Origin: Palsa-1400 sp036501625
GTDB lineage: Bacteria; Verrucomicrobiota; Verrucomicrobiia; Limisphaerales; Palsa-1400
Length of the DNA: 64,000 nucleotides
Assembly (NCBI GenBank): GCA_036501625.1
Contig: DASXZY010000023.1
Span: 1 to 64,000 of the forward strand
Reading direction: 5' to 3'
Shown here: piece after piece, positions 32,546 to 41,410 of the stretch
Numbering within the stretch: position 1 is the first letter of the stretch
Layout: each line of letters begins with the position of its first letter
Position numbers and translations under genes: made by a program
Notes under the pieces: model-generated
Database searches by the model: none
What the model was told of the DNA's origin: nothing
What the model saw: the letters and a program-made list of their open reading frames with translations, nothing else

Positions 32546-35500
32546 TTACTGCACGGATACCGAGTAGTAACCCTGCGAACCAGACAGCGTTTCATTAACA
32601 CTCGCGGCCGAACCTGTGCCGGTAATGGGCGAGCCAATTGGCGCCCAGACGGCGTTGAGGTTGGGCTTGTAGAGAACGTTGTAAGTGTGGCTCAGTTGTG
32701 TGGGGAAGGACAGATTGAGCTGGCCCGCCACCAATGACGGGGTCACTCTGAATTGCGGCGGAGCCGGCACCAGCATGAAGAACTCCAAGTTGAGGTTGTT
32801 GCCGCTCGTGACCCGGAATGTGGCCTGGCCGCCGAGAGAAGCAATGACTTTGTTGCCATTGGTGTCGAGCAGCGGAATCCAATGCCAGGATTGGTAGCCG
32901 GAGGCGTTCGGGTCCGCGAAGGTGCCCATCCTGAGCAGAGTCTGGCTGGCGGTGCCCACGCCGCTGGTCACCATGTCCATGTCCGTGCCGCTGTAGGCCG
33001 AACCTCCCGCCAGGCGGCCCCAGATGTAGTAATCATTGGTCGGATAATGGCGAGTGTAATTGAGCCAATACCCGGCGGCATAGTAACCGATGTTGATTGG
33101 GCCGATGTTGGGATCATTATACAACTTCTGGGCGGCGACGAATTTGGGCCGCACATAGTCGGAGGCGGGCTGGCTGCCGACGCCGTCGTTGCGGTACACT
33201 TCCGAGCCGGGGGCCGATTGGCCGCTGTTGCCAAAGTTAATGTCCACCTGCTGCTGGGCGATAGCCACCTGGATCAAATCCATCGGATAGCCGAAGTAAC
33301 TGTTGGTGGCAAACTGGCCGGTCTGAGGCCCATCGCAAGTTGGCACCGGATTGTCAATAAACGAGCCGCCGAGGCCGCCAGGGCCGTTTGTGGTGAAGTC
33401 GTAATCGACGGCCTCCCATTGATAATCATTGACGTCAAAGGTATCGAAGCTCAGGGGCAGGGAGGAGGAAAGCCCGGCCGTGTTCGAGACGGTGATGAAG
33501 GCGGTATAGACCGTGCTGAGTTGAAGCGGATAGCTGGCCGTCCAAACGCCGCCATTATTCACGAGGTGGAAGTTGGGGCTGGAACTGACGTTGACGCCAT
33601 TCAATACGAGGCTGATGCCGCTGCTGGCGATGTTGGAGCCGTTGGCGGGGCCAACCGTGAACGAGAGCGAGTTGGTCGCTTCGAACGGATGCGCGCCATC
33701 TGGATAGAAGAACGCGAAGGACGGCGTCAAGACGGGCGCCTTCGGCATCAGGATCAGGTAGTCCAGGTTGGGATTGGCAATTTCGGTCACACGCAAGGTC
33801 TGGGGACCGGCTGGGATGGTGATGGACTGGAGGTTTCCGTATTGGTCCGTCAAAGGAACATATTCATAGCCAGCCCAGCTATTCTCGGCGAAGCTGGACG
33901 TGCCGAAATATCCGGCGAAGTTGGTGACCTGAGTTTGTGAGGCGGGGTCGCCATCAATCTGGTAGAGGGAAGCCTGCGGGCCGCTGCCCGAAGTGCCGAG
34001 GCAGAGATAAACATCATAAGTGCCGGCCGGGGCTGAACCGCTCGGGCCGTAGGTCCTGGTGTAGTTGAACCAATCGGCGGTGCTGGCATAGTCAATGCAA
34101 AGCTCCACGGCCTCCGCTGAGGCGAAGTTCGTGCCATACTTTTGCTCGTTGATCGTGACGGAATTTGCCACCTGAATGACCGCTTCATCGCTGTTCCGGT
34201 AAGGCGCCCGCGTGGACTGGTTGCCAGTATTTTTATGCTCGTCCACTTCCTCGACTCCCACTTGGCCGGCGTCGACAAATACTCCTCCGTTGGCCGCTGT
34301 GTCCGTGAATCCGCCGCCGCTGTAGTTGAAGTCCGTCGCTTCAATAACCAAGGAAGGAGTGATGGTGTCGAAGCTTTCAGTACCCGAAACAATGTTGCCC
34401 CGATTGTCCGTCGCAAGGATGGTGATTGTATAAACCGTATTCGACGTCAGCGGGCAGTTAATCACCGCCGTGCTGGTGCCGAGGCCGGACGTGTCGGCGT
34501 TGATGTTATTGGTTGCTTTGTTTGTAATGGTGGTGCCGAACGCATTGGCAGTGATGATGGCTTGCACGTTGGTAATCGTGCCGCCTGTGGAGATGGCGGT
34601 GCCCTCCAGAGTTGTGTTCGTGCAGAGAGTCAGGTTGTTCAGGTTGGCCAGAGACAGGCTCGGAGGCAGGGAGCCGTTCACGAGGTCCAATTCGCAATCG
34701 TCGAAATAGATGGAGCCGCCGCCGTAGTTATATTCGTCATACAAGGCATTGAACCGCACCGAAGCCGTCCCGGCCGGGGCCGTCATGATGCCGGAAGACC
34801 CGGTGCTGCCCACCACGACGCCCGTGTTCAAACCATTGACCACTTGCATTTGGTTGGTCGTCGCCAGAAAGACCCAAGTGTCCAACGGGAAGGTGTTGGG
34901 ACCGCCACAACTCATATTGGTGACCATGAACGATTGATAAGCGGAGATCAAATTGCCGCCGACGTCCAGGAAATCCACTTCGTAGTAAAAGCTATCGTTG
35001 GCGGCGATCAGGTCTTCGTGCGGAGAATAAGTCCAGCCGCCCGCAGCCCAAGTTCCCAGCGGGGTCGCCGAGACTTGCTGTTTATAGGAAGAGACAAACT
35101 CCGATGCGCTCAAAAAGCTGCCGTAGATTTTGGCAACGTTATTGCCGCTGTGGGTGACGATTTGCTCAGCCGGATTATCGGCCGGACATTCACCGGCGTT
35201 GTAATAGGTGGGGCCGGGTGTCACCGTGATGCCGTTGCCGCCCTGGTTGCCAACCTCAGCCCAAGGGCCTGGTGTCGTGAAGTCTTCGAAGCCGGGGTCC
35301 GCGAGCTGGTTGCCCTGGCCGTAGGAAACGGCCGCCACGCTGGAGGGCGCGGTCGAGCCGTTGGCATTTATTCCCACCACTTCGTAATAATAAAACTGGG
35401 TGCCAGATACCGCGTTTGAATCCGTGAAGCTTGTGCCGGTGATGCCCGTGGCAACGACCGAGTAAGGGCCGCCGGGACTGGTGGCGCGCAAGACGGTGTA

Positions 35501-36718
35501 GCCATTCACATCGGTGTCAGACCAAGTCAGGGTAATTCCGCCATCGGCCAGGGTTCCAACCACATTGAGGGGCGCAGAAGGCACACTGGCCTCGGCCGAA
35601 TTGGCGGAGGTGGTTTGGTCGCCGTTGGCGTTCACGGCCGAGACAACATAGTAATATGTCGTATTTGGAGAAAGGGGCGTTGAATCCGCAAAACTGGGAG
35701 AGGTCAAACCGCTCAAGACTGGCGCGTAAGGGCCGCCACTGGTGGTGGAACGGGAAACATTATAGGTGGCTGCGCCGGGCAACGCGTTCCATGTCAGGAC
35801 GGCTGCGTTGTTGGAAATCGAACCGGTGACATTGGTCGGAGCGAGGGAGGACCAGCGGATGTCTTCCACGAAATTCGCGCTGGCGGCGTTGGTGTAAAAG
35901 CGGAAGTCGTTGATCCAACCATCGAAGGAACGGGCGAGATTTTGGCGGTTGCCAATGTAGAGGACGCTGCCGCCGGCATTGTTGAGAGTGACGGTCGCGC
36001 CCGCGAGCGCCTGGGAGCCAGCCACCGCGGCCGCCGAGCCATCGGTGCCGGAATAAATGGTGGCCGTCGAGCCGTCATAAGTGATGGCGTAAAATTGCCA
36101 TTGATTGGTCGGAACGAACGGAGTTGCCAGCACGGGCGCGGCAATGGTGGCAGTGTTGATGGTGCCTTCAATTTGGTTCCATTGTTGGAAATAGAGGCCG
36201 ATGCTGTTGGCCGCGCCTTTGTCCGTGATGCCATTGGCGCCAAGGGTAAAGATGCGCGCGCCAAGGGTGGAATTGCCGCCTGTATTGGGCACTTGCGCGT
36301 TCGGGTTGAACCAAATCGTGGCCGTAAAACTGCCGACGGCGCCGAAATTGAGCGCGGTGTTGGTCACGGCCACCAGAGGCCCGATGCCCGCTTGCGCGCC
36401 TTCGCCCGCGCCGGCCGTGAAGTCGCCGGGATTGGAAAGGTTCAGCGCGACTCCCAAGGCCGAGACGCCGCTGCCCTGCGCGCCGTGGAAATTAGCCGGC
36501 TGGCCGTTGGAGGCGATCATTTGGAGGGCGACATTGGCCCCGCCCGTGCTGGTGTCACTGGCGCTTGTGGTGGAGGAGTTGGTGTCGGTGAAAGGAATCC
36601 TGAGCAGGAGTGTGGGTGATTGCGCCCGCGCCGGCGTGCTCAGAACAAACGCCAACCCGGCTGCGGCGGCCGCCTGAAATGAACGGACAAGGAAACGAAA
36701 GGAGTTGGGGCATTTCAT
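32546..36718 (-). CDS. Very large secreted LamG-Fn3-CBM protein
   Basis: About 1390 residues. ATG 36718 (MKCPNSFRFLVRSF) gives a normal signal peptide ending TPARA; an in-frame ATG 24 bases upstream exists. The domains in order are a LamG/concanavalin-type domain (about 95-300, FTATIWFNPNAQ ... SVLYIGNRQNLARSFDGWINDFRFYT), two Fn3 domains (PTNVTGSISNNAAVLTWNALP; PLNVVGTLADGGITLTWSD), a jelly-roll domain (LADPGFEDFTTPGPWAEVG ... GSIYFDDCELDL) like the N-terminus of the GH16 protein, Ig/cadherin-like parts, and two CBM6/35-like modules (LVIEATDFNYSGGGF; WEAVDYDFTTNGPGG). There is no catalytic domain. Binding of polysaccharide at the cell surface is inferred. It is the first gene of the prepilin/GH16 operon. 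Confidence 0.85.
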   Translation of the reverse strand: MKCPNSFRFLVRSFQAAAAAGLAFVLSTPARAQSPTLLLRIPFTDTNSSTTSASDTSTGGANVALQMIASNGQPANFHGAQGSGVSALGVALNLSNPGDFTAGAGEGAQAGIGPLVAVTNTALNFGAVGSFTATIWFNPNAQVPNTGGNSTLGARIFTLGANGITDKGAANSIGLYFQQWNQIEGTINTATIAAPVLATPFVPTNQWQFYAITYDGSTATIYSGTDGSAAAVAGSQALAGATVTLNNAGGSVLYIGNRQNLARSFDGWINDFRFYTNAASANFVEDIRWSSLAPTNVTGSISNNAAVLTWNALPGAATYNVSRSTTSGGPYAPVLSGLTSPSFADSTPLSPNTTYYYVVSAVNANGDQTTSANSAEASVPSAPLNVVGTLADGGITLTWSDTDVNGYTVLRATSPGGPYSVVATGITGTSFTDSNAVSGTQFYYYEVVGINANGSTAPSSVAAVSYGQGNQLADPGFEDFTTPGPWAEVGNQGGNGITVTPGPTYYNAGECPADNPAEQIVTHSGNNVAKIYGSFLSASEFVSSYKQQVSATPLGTWAAGGWTYSPHEDLIAANDSFYYEVDFLDVGGNLISAYQSFMVTNMSCGGPNTFPLDTWVFLATTNQMQVVNGLNTGVVVGSTGSSGIMTAPAGTASVRFNALYDEYNYGGGSIYFDDCELDLVNGSLPPSLSLANLNNLTLCTNTTLEGTAISTGGTITNVQAIITANAFGTTITNKATNNINADTSGLGTSTAVINCPLTSNTVYTITILATDNRGNIVSGTESFDTITPSLVIEATDFNYSGGGFTDTAANGGVFVDAGQVGVEEVDEHKNTGNQSTRAPYRNSDEAVIQVANSVTINEQKYGTNFASAEAVELCIDYASTADWFNYTRTYGPSGSAPAGTYDVYLCLGTSGSGPQASLYQIDGDPASQTQVTNFAGYFGTSSFAENSWAGYEYVPLTDQYGNLQSITIPAGPQTLRVTEIANPNLDYLILMPKAPVLTPSFAFFYPDGAHPFEATNSLSFTVGPANGSNIASSGISLVLNGVNVSSSPNFHLVNNGGVWTASYPLQLSTVYTAFITVSNTAGLSSSLPLSFDTFDVNDYQWEAVDYDFTTNGPGGLGGSFIDNPVPTCDGPQTGQFATNSYFGYPMDLIQVAIAQQQVDINFGNSGQSAPGSEVYRNDGVGSQPASDYVRPKFVAAQKLYNDPNIGPINIGYYAAGYWLNYTRHYPTNDYYIWGRLAGGSAYSGTDMDMVTSGVGTASQTLLRMGTFADPNASGYQSWHWIPLLDTNGNKVIASLGGQATFRVTSGNNLNLEFFMLVPAPPQFRVTPSLVAGQLNLSFPTQLSHTYNVLYKPNLNAVWAPIGSPITGTGSAASVNETLSGSQGYYSVSVQ

Positions 36719-37134
36719 ATTTTTAGGGTGTTCTTGTGACATATTCGGTCATTGCGGTTTGATTAGGCAGCAAACGCCCGGTCCCTGGGGAAGGCACGTC
36801 ATTTGAGCTTGAGATTCGTTGCCACTCATGTTTTCGCTTTTACGCTGATGTTGACCATTAAACGGCAATGAAGGAAAAGAGGCATCCCTCTTTAGAGGGA
36901 TGTGATTTTGGGAGCGTGATTTCGACGGCTGGCAGCCGCCTTGACATTGATGGCCCGCAGCCAGAGGAATGGCCTCTGGACACGCTCCAAGCTTGAACGA
37001 TGAAATAGGAATGGATTTTTCATAAGGTTAAGTCCACCCTTGGCGCGCCTAATGCGACATTTGCGCCGCAATATCGAAATGCTGTTCGGTGTCGGAACCG
37101 CGCAGGTGAAAAATCTAACAGATGGAGATTCAAT
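36719..37134. other. Divergent intergenic region with several hairpins
   Basis: This 416-base region separates the LamG gene (minus) from the DHFR-like gene (plus) and should hold both promoters. It contains CATCCCTC/GAGGGATG (36883-36902, 4-base loop) and then a nested structure: GGAGCGTG (36911-36918) pairs with CACGCTCC (36981-36988) and encloses CCAGAGG/CCTCTGG (36961-36979). No T-run follows, so these are not plain terminators. A structured RNA leader or a decayed repeat element is possible. Confidence 0.4.
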
Positions 37135-37737
37135 ATGAGAAAGCTCAGGATCATCGAACACATCTCCCTGGACGGCGTGATCCAGGCGCCCGGCGGACGG
37201 AACGAAGGCGGCGACGACTACGCGCATGGCGGATGGACGGCGCCGTTTCGAAGCCCCGCCGGGAGGGAGGCCGTCGCCGAGGCACAGGGCAGCAGCTTCG
37301 ATCTGCTGCTTGGGCGCCGCACCTACGATATTTTCGCCGGTTACTGGCCAAAGGCCGAAAAGAGTCCGATAGCGAACGGCCTGAACGCCGCGACGAAGTA
37401 CGTCGCGACCCACAGGCCGGAGAGCCTGGGTTGGGGTCCGGCCGGGGACTTGGGCGCGGACATCATGGAGGGTATTCGCTGCGTCAAGTCAAAGGACGGC
37501 CCTGACCTGATCGTTTGGGGAAGCTCGACACTGACGCCGGCGCTGCTCGAACAGGGACTAGCCGACGAGATCCTGCTGATCGTCTATCCGGTCCTGCTGG
37601 GCCGGGGCAAACGCCTCTTTTCGGACAGCGCCGATCCGCGCGAACTCACTCTCGCGAGCACGAAGGTCTTGTCCTCGGGCGTGCTCATGAACACTTATCG
37701 GCACATTGGATCACTGTCAGCAAAACTATCAGTGTAA
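37135..37737 (+). CDS. Dihydrofolate reductase family (RibD C-terminal-like) protein
   Basis: The 200-residue protein begins MRKLRIIEHISLDGVIQAPGG, with FDLLLGRRTYDIFAGYWP, PDLIVWGSSTLTPALLEQGLADEI and LIVYPVLLGRGKRLF. This is the YyaP/YwjB-like short branch of the DHFR/RibD reductase fold, which uses NADPH on unknown substrates; it is not the housekeeping folA. AGATGGAG just upstream serves as Shine-Dalgarno. It is flanked on both sides by hairpin-rich intergenic DNA and its neighbours are unrelated, so it may be a transferred gene. Confidence 0.85.
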   Translation: MRKLRIIEHISLDGVIQAPGGRNEGGDDYAHGGWTAPFRSPAGREAVAEAQGSSFDLLLGRRTYDIFAGYWPKAEKSPIANGLNAATKYVATHRPESLGWGPAGDLGADIMEGIRCVKSKDGPDLIVWGSSTLTPALLEQGLADEILLIVYPVLLGRGKRLFSDSADPRELTLASTKVLSSGVLMNTYRHIGSLSAKLSV

Positions 37738-37895
37738 AACCGCTCCAGCAGTGTACATGTGATTTTCCTGTTTAGCGGGGCCAAATAGGAAACGAAAAAC
37801 AAACGCCAGAGCCAGTTATGGACGCCGGCTGCTTCCGTTCGTTTCGTCAAGAGCTAATGGATTTTCACCGGAGAGACTTCGTTCCGCCCATCACC

Positions 37896-37913
37896 ATCCC
37901 CGATTTCGGGGAT
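37896..37913. other. Palindromic hairpin between the DHFR-like and hydrolase genes
   Basis: ATCCCCGA (37896-37903) and TCGGGGAT (37906-37913) form an 8-base perfect stem with a 2-base loop. The surrounding 250 bases (37738-37987) hold no gene. There is no T-run, so it could be an operator of the downstream hydrolase gene or a weak terminator. Confidence 0.35.
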
Positions 37914-37996
37914 TTCGTGGAGGATTCTCTCCTCATAGAATGAGGCTTCAGCTTTTTGTCCGCGAACTAAATTGAAGGGCGGCGCTTGTGTTTGCA

Positions 37997-39574
37997 ATGA
38001 ACCGAATATATTTGATTGCGAGGTCTCTATTGCGCTCCGGCTTTTCGAGCCGGCATTTTGCCGGACTTGCATTTGCCTTGGCGGCCTTCGCCTGGGTGGC
38101 TGCGGCGTATGCAGATGACGGAATTCCTTACGTTCCTTTCGAGGGCAATGCGGCGGTTTGGCATGACGGATTCGCCCGCTACGATTTTGTCATGGACGAT
38201 CAGACGCTGGCTGTCACACCTTCGGAGCCAGTTCAGGGCCAAGGCTTCGGCATTAAAGATCCAGTTCTGGGAACACATCGCTGTGTCGTTATCGTTCCGA
38301 AAACGCCGGCGAACGGGAATCCGTGGTCGTGGAGGGGTTGTTACTGGGATCATCAACCGCAAACGGAAGTTGAACTGCTCAGGCGCGGCTTTCACATCGC
38401 GTACATTTCGGCCAGCGCCACGCTCCGGCCGGGCAAGCAATGGGATGCCTGGTACGCGTTTCTGACGGCACAGCACGGGCTGTCCAAGAAGCCAGCTTTT
38501 GTGGGAATGAGCCGGGGCGGCGAATTCGCCTACACGTGGGCCGTTGGGCATCCGGACGAAGTCGCCTGCATTTATGCGGATAATCCCGGCGCGAATGAAG
38601 AGGTCCTGACCAAGGTGGGGCTGCTAGCCAGCCGCGACGTGCCACTGCTGCACGTTTGCGGAAGCATCGATCCGCTGCTGGGAAAATTTTCGACCGCGAT
38701 TGAGAATATCTATCATCAATTTGGCGGAAATATTTCGGTCATGATTAAGGACGGGTACGGCCATCACCCGCACAGTTTGCGCGACCCGGCGCCGATCGCG
38801 GATTTCATCGAACATAGCGCCAGACAAACAAAGCCCGAACCCCCGGCCTGCGTGGGAAGCAAATTCTCCAGAACATCTTTTTACAGCGCAGAGAACTTTT
38901 ATCGCGAGTTTCCGAAGGAGGGCACATGGATCACCTGCCGCGGGCCGCAATTTACCAACAGCTACAATCGTTATGCGTTCCAACTTGATGGCGTCGAAGG
39001 CGCCGTTACAGTCATTGAGCCGAAAGCCGCCGCTGCCGGGAAGCCCTGGGTCTATCGCGCCGATTTTGTTGGCCAGGACGCCACTGTTGATCTGGCTCTT
39101 CTCGCGGAAGGCTTTCACATCGTGACGGGGCCAGTTCCTTACAATGCGGATGAGCCGCATCCGAAAGACTGGGATGCCGTTTACCATCATCTTCTCAATC
39201 ACGGTTTTTCCGTGAAACCCGCGATGGAAGCCAATGGCGGCGCGGCGGTGGCGGCCTACGTTTGGGCCATTGCGAATCCTGACAAAGTGGCCTGCATTTT
39301 CGGCCAAAATCCGCTTTTGATTGGCGGCCGCGAGAAACCCCTCAGCGATTTATCGGCGCTGGCCAGGGCGAAGGTTCCGATCTTGCACGTTTGCGGCAGC
39401 AGAGATCCACTGCTGGCAGGCAACGCCCGCCTGCTTGAGGAACGATACAAGAACCGTGGCGGCCAAATAAAAGTCATCGTGGAACCGAATGCGGGCCATT
39501 ACCCGATGGGTCCGTTGGACCCGGCGCCCGCAGTCGAATTTGTCACCCGTTCCAGCGGTTTAAGCCAAAAGTAA
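37997..39574 (+). CDS. Secreted tandem alpha/beta hydrolase, second copy without nucleophile
   Basis: About 525 residues with a signal peptide (FAGLAFALAAFAWVAAAYA). An alternative GTG start lies at 37988. Two alpha/beta hydrolase-like halves follow. The first has FVGMSRGGEFAYTW (nucleophile elbow GMSRGG), CGSIDPLLGKF (acid) and DGYGHHPH (His). The second has the same layout, with CGSRDPLLAGN and NAGHYPMG, but the elbow reads MEANGGAAVAAYVW, so the nucleophile Ser is replaced by Asn. Only the first half should be catalytic. It precedes the ceramidase-like gene by 28 bases, probably in one transcript. The substrate is unknown. Confidence 0.8.
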   Translation: MNRIYLIARSLLRSGFSSRHFAGLAFALAAFAWVAAAYADDGIPYVPFEGNAAVWHDGFARYDFVMDDQTLAVTPSEPVQGQGFGIKDPVLGTHRCVVIVPKTPANGNPWSWRGCYWDHQPQTEVELLRRGFHIAYISASATLRPGKQWDAWYAFLTAQHGLSKKPAFVGMSRGGEFAYTWAVGHPDEVACIYADNPGANEEVLTKVGLLASRDVPLLHVCGSIDPLLGKFSTAIENIYHQFGGNISVMIKDGYGHHPHSLRDPAPIADFIEHSARQTKPEPPACVGSKFSRTSFYSAENFYREFPKEGTWITCRGPQFTNSYNRYAFQLDGVEGAVTVIEPKAAAAGKPWVYRADFVGQDATVDLALLAEGFHIVTGPVPYNADEPHPKDWDAVYHHLLNHGFSVKPAMEANGGAAVAAYVWAIANPDKVACIFGQNPLLIGGREKPLSDLSALARAKVPILHVCGSRDPLLAGNARLLEERYKNRGGQIKVIVEPNAGHYPMGPLDPAPAVEFVTRSSGLSQK

Positions 39575-39602
39575 CGAACGCCCAAATCTTAACCACTCGA
39601 AC

Positions 39603-40973
39603 ATGAAAACAATAACTTATCTCGCTGCTCTTCTTGCGTTCGGCGCCTTTCAGGCTTTCGCTGACGGCCAGAATGGAGAGACCGGCCGGCTTTTCGCGGG
39701 AACAGCCAAGATCAGCATTACGCCCGCCGCGACGGATGAACCGATTCACGATCCCGTCTTCGCGCGCAGCCTGGTGTTGCAGGTCAACCATCAACGGCTG
39801 GCGTTTGTTTCGCTGGACTTGGCCATCTTCACGAGCGACAGGGTGGAAAAGGCGTGCAAAGAAGAATACGATGTGGACAAAGTTTTCCTTTGCGCCTCGC
39901 ACAATCATACGGCCCCAAGCAAACCCGGCAAAGATGACGCATCCCGCAACCTCAAAGCTTTCTTCGAGAATCAAACTATCGCGGTCGTCGGTTCGGCGGT
40001 CAGCAACATGTTTCCGGCTCGGATCAGCGCCGGACGCAAACGGTTTCCCCAGTTAGGTTTCAAGCGGCTCGTCGTGCGCGAAGATGGACACTCCCGCGAA
40101 TCCTGGATGGGCGACGACCACTATCGCGCCATCAACCCGGATCGCATTCCTTTTGGCCCCGTTGATGACGAAGTGGGCGTGATTCGCGTGGACGATACCA
40201 ATGGAAACCCGCGAGCGATCATCATGAATTATGCCTGCCACGCTGACGTCGTCTGTTTGAGCTACGCCATCTCCGCCGATTTTCCAGGAGCGGCGACATC
40301 GCTCGTGGAAGGAGCCTTTAGCAATCAGGTGAACTGCCTTTTCGTCAATGGCGCCGCGGGAAATGTGGCGCCGCTCTTTACGGTGCCGCGGCGCGACGGA
40401 CCCGGCGATCCGTTTAAAACCGATTACACGCCTATGGATCGCATGGGCGAGCTTCTGGCTTATCAAACGATTGGCGTGGCCAGATCATTGCATTCCGCGG
40501 ACGGCGACACGACGATCAAGTACCGCGATGCCGGCCTTGAATTCACGGGCCGCTTTGACAAAGCGATGCATCTCGATGTGCGTCTGACAACGGTGATGAT
40601 TAACAACGATGTTGTGATCGCGTCGAATCCGGGTGAATTGTTCGCGGAGCTGGGCCTTGATTGGAAAGCGAAGATGCAGGCGGAAGCGGCCAATCCGTTC
40701 TATTTTGGTTACACATGGACGGCGGGCCAGTGGCCGGGTTACGTCCCGAGCATCAAAGGCGCGGCGCTGGGAGGATTTGGCGCTGACCAGGACCGCAAAA
40801 TGATAGAACCAGGCGCCGGCGAAGCTATCTTCAACAAGCATCTTGAAAACTATTACTGGCTCACAGGCCTCATGCGCGACAAGCCCGGTCCGTCGGGTTT
40901 CCAGCGCGGCGCCAGATGGATCGTCGTCCCCGTGCCAGATAAATTTGAAGGCGAATGGCCAAAGACTGACTGA
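39603..40973 (+). CDS. Secreted neutral/alkaline ceramidase-like protein
   Basis: The 456-residue protein has signal peptide MKTITYLAALLAFGAFQAFA. The N-terminal domain resembles neutral/alkaline non-lysosomal ceramidase: FAGTAKISITPA, LVLQVNHQRLAFVSLDLAIF, LCASHNHTAPS (zinc-binding His pair), IMNYACHADVV and FVNGAAGNVAPLF. Many such bacterial proteins act on other amides, so the real substrate is open. The final about 120 bases overlap an antisense remnant of a prepilin gene. Confidence 0.8.
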   Translation: MKTITYLAALLAFGAFQAFADGQNGETGRLFAGTAKISITPAATDEPIHDPVFARSLVLQVNHQRLAFVSLDLAIFTSDRVEKACKEEYDVDKVFLCASHNHTAPSKPGKDDASRNLKAFFENQTIAVVGSAVSNMFPARISAGRKRFPQLGFKRLVVREDGHSRESWMGDDHYRAINPDRIPFGPVDDEVGVIRVDDTNGNPRAIIMNYACHADVVCLSYAISADFPGAATSLVEGAFSNQVNCLFVNGAAGNVAPLFTVPRRDGPGDPFKTDYTPMDRMGELLAYQTIGVARSLHSADGDTTIKYRDAGLEFTGRFDKAMHLDVRLTTVMINNDVVIASNPGELFAELGLDWKAKMQAEAANPFYFGYTWTAGQWPGYVPSIKGAALGGFGADQDRKMIEPGAGEAIFNKHLENYYWLTGLMRDKPGPSGFQRGARWIVVPVPDKFEGEWPKTD

Positions 40974-40979
40974 ACCGCG

Positions 40980-41323
40980 CCTTCGGGTTGGGAGGTTGCG
41001 TCTGCTTCGGCAACCAGAACCGTTCTGGCGGGATTTTTCACGGAACTAAGCTTAATGCCAGTTAAGCCGGGGCGAATCGTGGCAACGTGGCCAACCATCC
41101 GAATAACATTGTCAACTCCGTTAAATGCGCAACTCGAAAAATCCAGAATGGGCTGGTCGTGAAAGCTCTGCCGCGCGTATTGCCACGGAGGAATAGCATT
41201 GCTCGAAGCAAAACTGGGGTAAAAGGCATCTGCCGGACCAGCAAACAATTTGTCTTGCGGTGATGAGCCGTTCAAACCGACATAGCTTTTCATGAACGCC
41301 TTATAGGCTGAGTAAAGAGTCAC
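40980..41323 (-). pseudogene. Remnant of a prepilin-type gene
   Basis: On the minus strand, MTLYSAYKAFMKSYVGLNGSSPQDKLFAGPADAFYPSF ... FHDQPILDFSSCAFNG ... LSSVKNPARTVLVAEADA reads like the middle part of large verrucomicrobial prepilin proteins (SSPQDKLFACPADTF-like, NPARTVLVAE). The N-terminal FTLIELL part and the C-terminal part are missing, and the usual Cys is Gly. The open frame itself runs on to 40853 inside the ceramidase-like gene on the other strand, but similarity fades there. No start signal is visible. Confidence 0.55.
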
Positions 41324-41410
41324 AATGTTAGTTGCGGCCGCCGCCGATCCGGCCGAAGGCGAGCCGTTCCAACTGTGAGCTTTCTCGGACTCTCGGCGGG
41401 CGCAAGATTG

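Noticed and set aside
32546..36718. CRISPR or tandem DNA repeat array in the LamG gene
   Set aside because: The repetition is at protein-domain level (Fn3, CBM) with diverged DNA; no regular spacer-repeat pattern.
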